Part shown: piece by piece, positions 1 through 8,444 of the stretch
How positions within the stretch are numbered: position 1 is the stretch's first letter
How the letters are laid out: each line of letters opens with the position of its first letter
NCBI RefSeq assembly: GCF_900187885.1
Contig: NZ_FYEK01000044.1
Coordinates: 62,001-126,000, forward strand
Direction of reading: 5' to 3'
From: Thermoflexus hugenholtzii JAD2
Lineage (GTDB): Bacteria > Chloroflexota > Anaerolineae > Thermoflexales > Thermoflexaceae
DNA: 64,000 nucleotides
Position numbers and translations under genes: made by a program
Notes under the pieces: model-generated
What the model saw: the letters and a program-made list of their open reading frames with translations, nothing else
The model's database searches: none
Told to the model about the DNA's origin: nothing

Positions 1-1881
1 CGGCTCCTCCACCGGCTCGTAAACAGGGAGCGGATCGAAACCCGCCCGGGCCAGGGCCTCCGAGTAGATCTCGATCTTGCCGCTGGGGGTGGGGAACGGC
101 GTCTCCCCCTCCCCGTAGTCCTCCAGGTAAGGCTTGCCGGGCCATGTGAAGACCCCGCCCGCTTCCCGCAGCCGGTCCAGGGAGAGGCCCACGGACATCA
201 GACGGGTGTTCAGGTATTCCTCGATGCTGGACCACTGAAAGTAATCGGCCAGACCCAGCCGCAGCCCCAGCTCCCGGGCGATCCACCACCCCGGACGGGT
301 GTCGGGCAGGGGCTCGACTGCCGGCTCCCGCAAGGCGATGTAGGGTATGCGGTGAGAGGCTACCCACAGCTCGTCGTAACGCTCCAGGAACGTCGCCTCC
401 GGCAGGACGATGTCCGCCCAGGCCAGGTGCTCCTGGGGGAGCACATCAATGGCCAGAACGAACTCCAGGCGCTTCAGGGCTTCGATGGTGCGGGGTACAT
501 TGGGAATCGAGTGGAACAGGTTGACCCCGTAGACGACTAGGCCGCGGATCGGATAGGGCTGGCCAGTGATCATCGGCTCGATGAGCTCCTGGATGACCAC
601 GGGGCCGGTGGCGAACTTGCTCCCCACCCCATCCGCGCGGGGTGGATGCCCTGGCGTGTCCGGGATCCGGATGCCCACCGCCGCCGCGCCGCACCCTCCC
701 GCCGCCACCTCCACCGGGAAAGGTGGATGCGGATAGGGATCCAGGGCCGGCGCCCGCGGGAGGTAGAGGCCGCCCCGTCGCCCCACGTTGCCCAGCAACA
801 CGTTCAGGATGAAGAGCGCGCGCATGCGCTGGGTGTCATTCCCATACCAGACCACGTGGCGCCCGGGCGGGATCACCACCTGAGGCCGGTGGGCCGCCAT
901 CTCCCGGGCGACCTCCCGGATCACCTCCGCCGGGATCTCGGTGATCGGGGCCGCCCACTCCGGGGTGAAGGGGCGGATATGCTCCGCCAAGCGCTCAAAA
1001 CCAACCGTGTATTTCTCGATGTATTCACGATCGTAAAGCCCCTCGGTGATCAAGACGTTCATCCAGGCCAGAAGAAGGGCCGTGTCCGTGCCGGGCTTGA
1101 TGGGCAACCAGCGGTGCGCCTTCATCGCCGCGGTGGAATAGCGGGGATCCACCACCACGAGCTTCGCCCCCTGTGCCAGGGCCCGGGCGAAGTCCTGCAT
1201 CACCGTGTTGTGGGCGTTCTCCCCGATGTGATTGCCGATGAGGACGATGTAGCGGGTGTTCTCCCAGTCCACCGGCTCGTGACCGCCTATCCCCCGCCCG
1301 AAGGTGATCTGAGCGGCAACCTCGCGGGGGGTCAGGCAGAGGCCGGTGGCCGGCTTGCCAACGTTGGGGCTGCCGAAAGCCAGGGGCAAATAGTCCCCGA
1401 ACCAGAAATCTCCGGTGGTGTGGGCGAACCACGCCACCGACTCCGGCCCATATTGATCCCGGAGGCGAGCCAGCGCTTCCGCCGCTCGATCCAGCGCTTC
1501 CTCCCAGCTCGCCTCCCGGAACGACCAGGTCCCCCGCTCCCCCGTGCGGATCAGCGGCTTGCGCAGACGGTCCGGATCGTAAAGATGGGCTACAGCCGCC
1601 TGACCCCGGCCGCACAGACGGCCCCGGCTCTTCGGGTCCTTCGGGTTGCCCTCCACCTTCACGACCCGGCCGTTCACGGTATAGACCAGCATGCCGCAGC
1701 GCCACATGCACATATCGCAGTAGTTGTAAGTGATCCGCACCTCATCCGGGCGATACCAAGGCCAGCGCGCCCCACGGGTTCGCAGGAAGGCGAGCACAGG
1801 CTCCCCCAGCTGGGAGAGGCCCGTCCACATCCCCGCAAGAGCGCCCCCGCGCCGCAGGAATTCCCGACGGGTCAGCTTCAT
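1..1881 (-). CDS. Tat-exported molybdopterin oxidoreductase (thiosulfate/polysulfide reductase catalytic subunit type), 3' part outside window
   Basis: Reading the minus strand from the ATG at 1881 gives 627 residues with no stop, so the C-terminus lies beyond base 1. The N-terminus has a twin-arginine motif (TRREFLRR, residues 4-11), so the protein should be exported folded. A [4Fe-4S] ligand set follows: Cys55, Cys58, Cys62 and Cys90. Cys182, in GKPATGLC, is the likely molybdenum ligand, as in the PhsA/PsrA branch. Later stretches such as GNHIGENAHN and PTPSGKIEIYS are typical of bis-MGD enzymes. The family reduces or oxidises sulfur compounds (thiosulfate, polysulfide, tetrathionate) outside the membrane together with a ferredoxin-like subunit and a membrane subunit; neither partner is visible, so they are probably downstream, to the left of the window. 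The exact substrate cannot be read from sequence. Confidence 0.85.
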   Translation of the reverse strand, partial: MKLTRREFLRRGGALAGMWTGLSQLGEPVLAFLRTRGARWPWYRPDEVRITYNYCDMCMWRCGMLVYTVNGRVVKVEGNPKDPKSRGRLCGRGQAAVAHLYDPDRLRKPLIRTGERGTWSFREASWEEALDRAAEALARLRDQYGPESVAWFAHTTGDFWFGDYLPLAFGSPNVGKPATGLCLTPREVAAQITFGRGIGGHEPVDWENTRYIVLIGNHIGENAHNTVMQDFARALAQGAKLVVVDPRYSTAAMKAHRWLPIKPGTDTALLLAWMNVLITEGLYDREYIEKYTVGFERLAEHIRPFTPEWAAPITEIPAEVIREVAREMAAHRPQVVIPPGRHVVWYGNDTQRMRALFILNVLLGNVGRRGGLYLPRAPALDPYPHPPFPVEVAAGGCGAAAVGIRIPDTPGHPPRADGVGSKFATGPVVIQELIEPMITGQPYPIRGLVVYGVNLFHSIPNVPRTIEALKRLEFVLAIDVLPQEHLAWADIVLPEATFLERYDELWVASHRIPYIALREPAVEPLPDTRPGWWIARELGLRLGLADYFQWSSIEEYLNTRLMSVGLSLDRLREAGGVFTWPGKPYLEDYGEGETPFPTPSGKIEIYSEALARAGFDPLPVYEPVEEP

Positions 1882-1911
1882 CGAAATCCTCCTCCAGCGG
1901 ACTTCAAACCC

Positions 1912-2394
1912 TCAAGGGCCAATGGGGCTTGCGACAGACGAAGCAGAGACCTCCCCTTCCCCGGTTTCAGCCTCCTGGTCGAAGGCCACCGGCAGCAAGC
2001 CCTCGCGTTCCATCGCCCGACGGACCAGGCAGAGGATCGTGATCAGCCATTCCTCATCCAGCCGATCCCGCGGGGTGCTGGCGCACGCCCCCGCCGCCCA
2101 GAGCGCAGACCGGTAGGCCTTCGGCGCGCTGGGAGGCAGCAGCACCACCACGCGCATCTCGGGATTCCGTTCAAACAAACGAGGGAGAAGAGCGGGCGTC
2201 TCCTCCTTCGCCCACTCCCAATCCAGCAACAACAACGTCCTCGGATCACGCCCCGCCTTCTCCTCCAGTTCGGAAGGCGCTTCGACCACCTCCACGGCCA
2301 CCGGCCAGGGGAGCAGATCGAGGGCTGCTCGGGCCACCTGCTGCATGGTCTGACGAAACAACGGAGACGCGATCGCGAGAAGCACGCGTAACAT
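1912..2394 (-). CDS. Degenerate response-regulator receiver-like protein
   Basis: A 160-residue protein with the layout of a receiver domain: an opening like NarL-type regulators (ASPLFRQTMQQ), a strand ending in an aspartate (LLLLDWE, near residue 58) and a later strand (MRVVVLLPPSAP). The acidic pair after strand 1 and the conserved lysine near the end are not evident, so it may not be phosphorylated normally. No DNA-binding domain follows. It has a GGAGGG site before the ATG. It lies 30 bp upstream of the oxidoreductase gene on the same strand, so the two are probably cotranscribed; a role in expressing or maturing that enzyme is only a guess. Confidence 0.55.
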   Translation of the reverse strand: MLRVLLAIASPLFRQTMQQVARAALDLLPWPVAVEVVEAPSELEEKAGRDPRTLLLLDWEWAKEETPALLPRLFERNPEMRVVVLLPPSAPKAYRSALWAAGACASTPRDRLDEEWLITILCLVRRAMEREGLLPVAFDQEAETGEGEVSASSVASPIGP

Positions 2395-2748
2395 CTTTAC
2401 CCTCCGAACCGGAATGAGAGATCCTCCGCCTTGACCACTTTCAGTTTCCCGAACCTCACCCCGCCTGTCATCAGGGAACTCCCAGATCCTGCAGGGGAAA
2501 ATCCCCGCACCTCGGGCGGGAGAAACCCTGACTCTAAGCGGGAAAAATGAGCAAGGGGGACCAGTTCGGCCGCCTCGACCGGCTGAAGAGCTCCCAGCGC
2601 CCCATCGTCAGGCTGGGTTAAAATCCTCACAGAGGGCTTCCACGCCCGCCCGGAGCGGGCCTTCCGGGACCCGACGCGCCCGCGCGGGGACGGGGCGGGA
2701 CCTTGGGGGACGCGATCATGCCTATCCCCCCATCCGGAGGGGCCTTTC
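2395..2748. other. Divergent intergenic region, 354 bp
   Basis: Separates the minus-strand oxidoreductase operon from the plus-strand acyl-CoA synthetase and must hold both promoters. I could not identify a convincing -35/-10 pair in either direction. The right half is a GC-rich run of short inverted segments (around 2640-2700) that may form a 5' leader structure for the synthetase transcript. ORFs across it look like shadows. Confidence 0.4.
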
Positions 2749-4695
2749 ATGAAAGAGTTGAACCTTCAGGTCGTCTGGCATCCGGACCCGGAGATGGCGG
2801 AGCGGAGCAACGTCTCCGCCCAGATGCGCCGGCTGGGCCTTCCCTCTTACGAAGCCTTCCTCGAATGGTCCTTCACCAACCCCGACGGCTTCTGGAAAGC
2901 CTTCTTCGAGGACACCGGCTTCCGCTGGCGCGCCCCCTATCGAGAGACCCTGGACGTTCGCAACGGGGCACCATGGGCCCGATGGTTCGTGGACGGGGCC
3001 CTGAACGCCACCGAGAGCGCGCTGGACCGCCACGTGGAGGCCGGGCGCGGGGAGGCCATCGCCCTGATCTGGGAAGGGGAGGAGGGTGGGATCCGCCGCT
3101 ACACCTATCGCCAGGTTTTCGAGGAGGTCGCCCGGCTGGCCGGGGCGCTGCGCGCCCTGGGCGTGCAGCCCGGCGATCGCATCGGATTGTTCCTGCCGAT
3201 GATCCCGGAGGTGGCCTTCGCCCTGCTGGCCGCCATGCGCATCGGGGCCATCGTCATCCCCCTGTTCTCCGGCTTCGGCCCTGAGGCGGTGGCCGTGCGC
3301 CTGCAGGACGCGGAGGCCCGCTTCCTGATCACCGCAGATGGTTTCCCCCGACGGGGACGGATCGTTCCGATGAAGGAGATCGCCGATGAGGCCCTGCGCG
3401 CCGCCCCCAGCGTGGAGAAGGTCCTCGTGGTCCGCCGGGCCGGCAACCCCATCCCGTGGCGGGAGGGTCGGGACCTCTGGCTCCACGAGGCCATCGGCCG
3501 GGGGACGGCCGTTCATGAGGCGTCTGCCTTCCCCAGCGAGACGCCCTTCATGATCATCTACACCTCGGGAACCACCGGCCGGCCCAAGGGGACGGTCCAC
3601 GTCCACGGCGGGGCGCCCATTAAAGCCGCCCAAGATATGTTCCATCTCTTCGATGTGAAGCCGGCGGACATCATCCACTGGGTGACCGACATCGGCTGGA
3701 TGATGGGGCCCTGGCTGATCCTGGGCAGCCTGACCCTGGGCGCGACGTGCCTGATCTACGACGGGGCGCCCGATCACCCGGAGCCGGACCGCCTGTGGGA
3801 GCTGGTGGAGCGGCATGGCGTCACCATCCTGGGCGTCTCCCCCACCCTGATCCGGGCCCTCATGCGCGCGGGGGCGGAATGGCCGGACCGTCACGCCATG
3901 CCCTCGCTGCGCCTGCTGGGCTCCACCGGCGAACCGTGGAACCCGGAGCCGTGGCTGTGGACCTTCCAGCACGTGGGCAAGGGGCGGTGCCCGATCATCA
4001 ACTACTCCGGGGGCACGGAGATCTTCGGGGGCATCCTGGGCTGCACCGTGCTGCGCCCCCTCAAACCCTGCTCCTTCAACACCGTCGTCCCCGGCGTCCA
4101 GGCGGATTGCGTGGACGAGGCCGGGCGGCCGGTGCGGGAAGAGGTGGGCCTCCTGGTGATCCGCAACCTGAACCCCGGGATGACCCGGGGCTTCTGGCGG
4201 GATCCCGAACGCTATCTGGAGACCTACTGGTCGCGCTGGGAGGGGCTCTGGTATCACGGGGACCTGGTTTACATCGACGAGGACGGCTTCTGGTATATCC
4301 TGGGGCGGGCGGATGACACCCTGAAGGTGGGTGGCAAGCGCCTGGGCCCGGCGGAGATGGAATCCGTGCTGGTGGAGCATCCTGCGGTGGCCGAGGCGGC
4401 GGTGATCGGCGTCCCGGATGAGATCAAGGGGGAAGCCCCCGTGGCCTTCGTGGTCCTGCGGCCCGGTTATGAGCCCGACGAGGCGCTGCGGGCGGCGCTG
4501 ATGGAGCACGTGGCCCGGCGGATGGGCAAAGCCCTGGCGCCGAAGGAGGTCCGCTTCGTCCGCGACATCCCCAAGACCCGCAACGCCAAGCTGATGCGCC
4601 GGGTCATCCGCGCCGTCTACCTGGGGCGCGACCCCGGGGACCTCTCCGCCCTGGAGAACCCGCAGGCGGTCGAGGAGATCCGCCGGGCTCGCTGA
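2749..4695 (+). CDS. AMP-forming acyl-CoA synthetase (acetyl-CoA synthetase-like)
   Basis: A 648-residue member of the ANL adenylating enzyme family, which activates a carboxylic acid with ATP to an acyl-AMP and then to acyl-CoA. The phosphate-binding loop YTSGTTGRPKG is near residue 270, the YHGD motif near 501, the hinge region GRADDTLKVGGKRLGP follows, and the C-terminal catalytic lysine lies in TRNAKLMRR (about 612). The N-terminal part (ALDRHVEAGRGEAIALIWEG) matches the acetyl/propionyl-CoA synthetase group, as does the length. Acetate is the best guess for substrate, but short acids such as propionate are possible. GGAGG lies upstream of the ATG. The dgkA gene follows after 32 bp on the same strand. 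Confidence 0.9.
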   Translation: MKELNLQVVWHPDPEMAERSNVSAQMRRLGLPSYEAFLEWSFTNPDGFWKAFFEDTGFRWRAPYRETLDVRNGAPWARWFVDGALNATESALDRHVEAGRGEAIALIWEGEEGGIRRYTYRQVFEEVARLAGALRALGVQPGDRIGLFLPMIPEVAFALLAAMRIGAIVIPLFSGFGPEAVAVRLQDAEARFLITADGFPRRGRIVPMKEIADEALRAAPSVEKVLVVRRAGNPIPWREGRDLWLHEAIGRGTAVHEASAFPSETPFMIIYTSGTTGRPKGTVHVHGGAPIKAAQDMFHLFDVKPADIIHWVTDIGWMMGPWLILGSLTLGATCLIYDGAPDHPEPDRLWELVERHGVTILGVSPTLIRALMRAGAEWPDRHAMPSLRLLGSTGEPWNPEPWLWTFQHVGKGRCPIINYSGGTEIFGGILGCTVLRPLKPCSFNTVVPGVQADCVDEAGRPVREEVGLLVIRNLNPGMTRGFWRDPERYLETYWSRWEGLWYHGDLVYIDEDGFWYILGRADDTLKVGGKRLGPAEMESVLVEHPAVAEAAVIGVPDEIKGEAPVAFVVLRPGYEPDEALRAALMEHVARRMGKALAPKEVRFVRDIPKTRNAKLMRRVIRAVYLGRDPGDLSALENPQAVEEIRRAR

Positions 4696-4727
4696 GACGA
4701 CCGCCCATCATCCGGAGGAATAGGGTC

Positions 4728-5102
4728 GTGCGCGCGCGCACCCTATGGGAGAGTTTCGGCTTCGCCTTCGCCGGGCTGCGCTACGCCTGGCGGACCCAGC
4801 GGAACCTGCGGATCCATGGGGCGATTACGATCCTGGTGATCGCCCTCGCCGGGCTGCTCGGGTTCGACCCCCTCCGCTGGGCCGTCCTCCTGCTCACCAT
4901 CGCCATGGTATGGGCGGCGGAGCTGTTCAACACGGCCCTGGAAGCGGTGGTGGACCTCGTCAGCCCCGCCTTCCATCCGATGGCCCGGATCGCCAAGGAC
5001 GTGTCGGCGGGGATGGTCCTGCTGTGCGCCATCGCCGCTGTGCTGATCGGCCTGGCCCTCTTCGGCCCACCCCTGTGGGCCCTCGGTGCCCGCTTTCGCT
5101 GA
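4728..5102 (+). CDS. dgkA: Diacylglycerol kinase / undecaprenol kinase (DgkA family)
   Basis: A 124-residue integral membrane kinase of the prokaryotic DgkA family with three predicted membrane segments (roughly residues 33-48, 50-70 and 93-115). The diagnostic segment AELFNTALEAVVDL (about residues 64-77) carries the family's catalytic and metal-binding glutamates and asparagine. The family phosphorylates diacylglycerol or undecaprenol in the inner membrane, recycling lipids for envelope synthesis. The start is a GTG preceded by GGAGGA at 4712-4718. The next ORF overlaps its 3' end, which suggests translational coupling. Confidence 0.88.
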   Translation: MRARTLWESFGFAFAGLRYAWRTQRNLRIHGAITILVIALAGLLGFDPLRWAVLLLTIAMVWAAELFNTALEAVVDLVSPAFHPMARIAKDVSAGMVLLCAIAAVLIGLALFGPPLWALGARFR

Positions 5103-7155
5103 CCCCTCTGTTCGGAGCTTCCCGGATGGAGAGATCGCGCCTTCCCGCGCCCTGGCCAACCTCCCATCCCCAGAGAAGGCTTCCGCTCCCTCGGGCCTCT
5201 CGGTCCTCTCGCGCCTCCACACGCTGGGGATCGGAGGCCTCCTTTTAATACTCCTCTTCGCCCTGTATATGCCGGTCCTCTCCGTCGGCTTTTTCTCAGA
5301 TGACCTGCTCCTGACCGTGATCGCCCCTCGAGATCCCCTCGCGCTATTCCAGAGCGCGGAGGGGCTCTTGCACTACCGGCCTCTTTCCATGTCGCTCTTC
5401 TGGCTCGTCGGGCGTGTGTTTGGGTTTCAGGGGGCGATTTTCCATTTCCTCACCTTGAGCGTTTATCTGGTAAACGTCTCCCTGCTCTATTCGATTCTGC
5501 GACGGCTTGACGTCCCTCGGGCCCCGGCGTGGAGCGCCACGGCGCTCTTCGGGTTGCTCCCCTTCGCCCACGAGGCCATCGCCTTCGTGATGGGATCGGT
5601 GCACAGCCTGGCGCTCCTCTGGATGCTGAGCGCCACTGCCCTCGCCCTCCGACCGGGTCGGCCCCTTCGGTGGGGACACGCCTTCCTCGCCCTCGGGGCC
5701 TATTTGGCGGCCATCCTCTCCCACGAGACCGGCATCGTCTGGCCCGCCCTGCTGCTCCTGCTGGAGCGATGGCGTCCGGGACGGTTCCAGGGCCTTCGTC
5801 CCCTGATCCTCGCCGGCTTCGCCCTGGGGGCCGGTTACATGCTCTTCTGGCGGACTCGTCCGCGGGGCGATCCGGGGGTGCTGGCGTTGCCTATTTTCGC
5901 CCTGGAAAGCAGCCTCTACGCCGTTCAGGGCTGGCTGTATCCCCTGGGGCCGGCGCTCCGGCCGCTCTGGGAGGCCCTCTTCGGGCCACGGCCGATCCTC
6001 CTGCGAGCCCTGCGGCCGGGGGACTGGGCCTTCCTGGGCCTGGGGCTGGGGGTGACCGTAGCGATGATGGCCATCGCCCGGCCTCGCCGGCTGGTCGCCC
6101 TGGGACTGGGATGGTTCGCCGTCAGCATCACCCCATCCCTGCTGTTCTGGGGCCCGGCCTCCGGGATGATGAATTACCCGCGGATGCTGGTGATCCCCGG
6201 CGTGGGCAGCGCCATGGCCTGGGCCGCGGTCGTGGAAGGCGGGCGGCAACGCGGGGCCGGCGGGCGAGGGCTGGTGGGAGCAGGTCTGGGCATCACGCTC
6301 CTCGTCTCCACCCTCGTCACCGTCGCTTCGCTGGGGTATTACCGGGACGCCACACACATCCTACGGGGGATGGCCGCGGCGGCCCGGGAGGCCGGGGATC
6401 GTCCCATCCTCTACGTCAACCTCCCCTACAACGTGGGCTACCGCTGGTTCCGCGCTCGCTTTTATCCTTACATCTATGGGGGCGCAGGAGCCGTGCTCAT
6501 CACCACGGACCGGGAGCTGGCCCGGTATATCCGACTAAACGGAGGCCCGGATCTCACGGGCCGGCCCCCGGGATGGGTGGAGAGCCGGCGCTTAGAGGCG
6601 CTTTATCCCAATTGGTTCACCCCCGCCCCGCCCATCGATTTCTCGAAGCTGCGGGACGCTCTGGAGGATCACGCGGTGTATGTGTTCCGGGAGGATCTCG
6701 CCTGGGTCCCCCTCCACGAAATCTGGCGGGTTCATGGGATATCCGACCGCGCGTATGCGGAGGCACCTCCCCTGGAGATCCTGGAGCCCAGCCCGCGCTT
6801 CGATGGGCGGATCGCGCTGCGCGGCTGGCGGATCGATCGGGAGGCCGGGGAGCTGATCCTGGCCTGGGAGGCCCTGGCCTCGCCGGAGCGCCGATGGCAT
6901 GTGTTCGTCCATTTGCTGGACGAAAAGGGCGAGCTCCTCGGACAGGCCGACGGGCCGATGGCCGGTGGGCTGGCACCGACCGAGGCATGGCGGGCCGGGG
7001 ATTGGGTGATCGACCGCCGCCCGCTCCCCCCGGGAGCATGGCCCGCTGCCCTCCGCCTCGGCCTCTATGATTTGGCCAGCGGGGAGCGGGCGACGGTGGA
7101 ATGGGGAACGCTCAGGCCCCCGGACCGATACGTGGTTCTTGCAACCCCCCGATGA
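5086..7155 (+). CDS. Polytopic membrane glycosyltransferase-like protein (GT39/PMT style) with C-terminal soluble domain
   Basis: Up to 689 residues. After a hydrophilic N-terminus come about ten hydrophobic segments between residues 47 and 430. The first external loop carries FFSDDLLL, which resembles the acidic motif of lipid-sugar-dependent (C-type) glycosyltransferases. The last 230 residues are soluble and end in a predicted beta-rich module (LEILEPSPRFDGRIALRGW onward). This architecture is common in Chloroflexota proteins annotated as dolichyl-phosphate-mannose mannosyltransferase-like. The start shown is a GTG overlapping the end of dgkA by 17 bp; a later start is possible because the first 45 residues look unstructured. 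Donor and acceptor cannot be inferred. Confidence 0.65.
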   Translation: MPAFADPSVRSFPDGEIAPSRALANLPSPEKASAPSGLSVLSRLHTLGIGGLLLILLFALYMPVLSVGFFSDDLLLTVIAPRDPLALFQSAEGLLHYRPLSMSLFWLVGRVFGFQGAIFHFLTLSVYLVNVSLLYSILRRLDVPRAPAWSATALFGLLPFAHEAIAFVMGSVHSLALLWMLSATALALRPGRPLRWGHAFLALGAYLAAILSHETGIVWPALLLLLERWRPGRFQGLRPLILAGFALGAGYMLFWRTRPRGDPGVLALPIFALESSLYAVQGWLYPLGPALRPLWEALFGPRPILLRALRPGDWAFLGLGLGVTVAMMAIARPRRLVALGLGWFAVSITPSLLFWGPASGMMNYPRMLVIPGVGSAMAWAAVVEGGRQRGAGGRGLVGAGLGITLLVSTLVTVASLGYYRDATHILRGMAAAAREAGDRPILYVNLPYNVGYRWFRARFYPYIYGGAGAVLITTDRELARYIRLNGGPDLTGRPPGWVESRRLEALYPNWFTPAPPIDFSKLRDALEDHAVYVFREDLAWVPLHEIWRVHGISDRAYAEAPPLEILEPSPRFDGRIALRGWRIDREAGELILAWEALASPERRWHVFVHLLDEKGELLGQADGPMAGGLAPTEAWRAGDWVIDRRPLPPGAWPAALRLGLYDLASGERATVEWGTLRPPDRYVVLATPR

Positions 7156-7167
7156 GATCCGGGCACC

Positions 7168-7512
7168 TCACCACATCCCCCACTCTGCCAGAGCATCCTC
7201 CTCCATCATGGAGGGATCCCACATCTCCATACTCAGGGTGACCTTCGTCGGCCGGCCGGTCACCTGCTCCGTCACGTAACGCACTTGCTCCAGCAGGTAG
7301 GGGCCGGCGGGGCAGAAGGGGGTGGTGAGGATCATGGTGATCTGCACCAAATCCGGCTGGACCTCGATGTTGCGAATCAGGCCCAGGGAGACCACGTTCA
7401 TCCCGATCTCCGGGTCCACCACGGTGCGGAGGGCCTCACGGATCTTCTGGATCAGCTCCTCCTCGGATCCAGCGGGAGAAGCGGACAGGGGAGCCACCTC
7501 GTTCTCCGGCAT
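7168..7512 (-). CDS. sufT: SufT / MIP18-type (DUF59) iron-sulfur assembly protein
   Basis: A 114-residue protein dominated by a DUF59 domain: IREALRTVVDPEIGMNVVSL near residues 25-44, then the family cysteine in TPFCPAGPYL (about residue 69). SufT-like proteins support maturation of Fe-S proteins in many Suf-type bacteria. The ATG at 7512 was preferred over an upstream TTG because GAGGAGG at 7519-7525 sits six bases before it. It lies downstream of sufR on the same strand and divergent from sufCBDS, which supports a Fe-S role. Confidence 0.85.
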   Translation of the reverse strand: MPENEVAPLSASPAGSEEELIQKIREALRTVVDPEIGMNVVSLGLIRNIEVQPDLVQITMILTTPFCPAGPYLLEQVRYVTEQVTGRPTKVTLSMEMWDPSMMEEDALAEWGMW

Positions 7513-7596
7513 CGGAGACCTCCTCAAAAAGGATGTTCGGGGGTGGAGGCAGGGGAACGGCCCTCGACTTCGGGGAGCGCGCCTCCCACCCTCGCC

Positions 7597-8265
7597 TCAC
7601 GCGGCGGAGGGATAGGAGGGCTCCTCCCTCTGGAAGCTGACGGACGAAGGCGCGGCGGTTCGGATGATGAAGGTGCAGCAGAGATCGCCGCTCAGGATGC
7701 AACTGGAACGCTCCACGTCCGCCTCCAGGGTAAGGGCGATGAGGGTTCGATCCAGGTCGCACACCTCAGGATGATGATGGACCACATAATTGTAAGGGCA
7801 ATTGTATTGATGGAGGCGGAGCTCATTGCCCAGGCGCTCCCATCGGGCCAGGAAACCTTCCTCCCCCAGCAGCTCCACCAGGGCCTCCAGCTTCTCCTCC
7901 AGAGTCCGGCAGGCCCGCACCCGCTCCCCATGCTCCACCGCGATCTCCTGCGCCATGGCGATGAAGAGACGGTGGATCTCCTCCTCGGGGAGACGGGATT
8001 TGAGCTCGTTGAGCAGACGAGCAGCCAGGCGATGGTAACCCTGGGGGAACTGGGAGAGGGCCTCCTCCCGCAGGAAGAACACCAGCCGGGGCCGGCCCAC
8101 CCCCCGCCGCTCCACCTGCGCATCCACCAACCCTTGACGCTGCAGGATATTCAGATGATAATGGACGGTGACCGGCGTAAGCCCCAGCTCCTCGGCGAGC
8201 TGCGCCGCGGTCATCCGTCCCCGTTCCTTTAAACGCTGCAGGATCTGCTGTCGGGTCTGGCTCAT
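7597..8265 (-). CDS. sufR: SufR-like Fe-S-sensing transcriptional repressor
   Basis: A 222-residue regulator. Residues 3-60 form a winged helix-turn-helix (MTAAQLAEELGLTPVTVHYHL). The C-terminal part holds clustered cysteines spaced C-x12-C-x19-C-x6-CC, suited to binding a Fe-S cluster. Known SufR proteins bind a [4Fe-4S] cluster and repress suf genes and themselves when clusters are plentiful. The ATG at 8265, with AGGTGG seven bases upstream, was chosen over the ATG at 8289, which has no site. The gene is divergent from sufC and shares a compact intergenic region with it, so direct repression of suf and autoregulation are likely. Confidence 0.87.
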   Translation of the reverse strand: MSQTRQQILQRLKERGRMTAAQLAEELGLTPVTVHYHLNILQRQGLVDAQVERRGVGRPRLVFFLREEALSQFPQGYHRLAARLLNELKSRLPEEEIHRLFIAMAQEIAVEHGERVRACRTLEEKLEALVELLGEEGFLARWERLGNELRLHQYNCPYNYVVHHHPEVCDLDRTLIALTLEADVERSSCILSGDLCCTFIIRTAAPSSVSFQREEPSYPSAA

Positions 8266-8330
8266 CGATCGCCCACCTTCCCCAGGCATCGGGTCAGGAA
8301 TCCGCCCTGCCGGGAGTCCGCATCATCCCC

Positions 8331-8359
8331 ATCTTAGCCGGTTTCCCGCCTCCTGTCAA
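8331..8359 (-). promoter_or_regulatory. sufR promoter (TTGACA-N17-TAAGAT)
   Basis: On the minus strand a perfect TTGACA occupies 8354-8359 and TAAGAT occupies 8331-8336, separated by exactly 17 bp. It points to sufR-sufT and has the same two hexamers and spacing as the sufC promoter facing the other way. Confidence 0.8.
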
Positions 8360-8383
8360 TTTTGCAGATTTTTATGAAAAGTA

Positions 8384-8412
8384 TTGACAAACACGGACGG
8401 GCGTGGTAAGAT
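8384..8412 (+). promoter_or_regulatory. sufCBDS promoter (TTGACA-N17-TAAGAT)
   Basis: TTGACA at 8384-8389, a 17-bp spacer and TAAGAT at 8407-8412. Transcription would begin near 8419, about 25 bases before the sufC ATG. TGTCAAT (8354-8360) and ATTGACA (8383-8389) form a 7-bp inverted repeat made of the two back-to-back -35 boxes; the 22 bp between them is AT-rich for this genome and is the natural place for a SufR operator. Confidence 0.85.
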
Positions 8413-8444
8413 GAAGCCTGAGTCTACCCGTGAGGGGGAGAGCG

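Noticed and set aside
646-2391. Plus-strand frame of 581 codons at the left end
   Set aside because: The minus strand carries a complete molybdopterin oxidoreductase reading with Tat and Fe-S motifs; the plus frame is its shadow.
2397-2750. 117-codon minus-strand frame between the receiver gene and the acyl-CoA synthetase
   Set aside because: Low-complexity GC-driven translation, no ribosome site, and it would overlap the synthetase start and promoter region.
2722-4509. 595-codon minus-strand frame over the acyl-CoA synthetase
   Set aside because: Shadow frame; composition is His/Gly/Pro/Arg-rich without domains, while the plus strand encodes a conserved enzyme.
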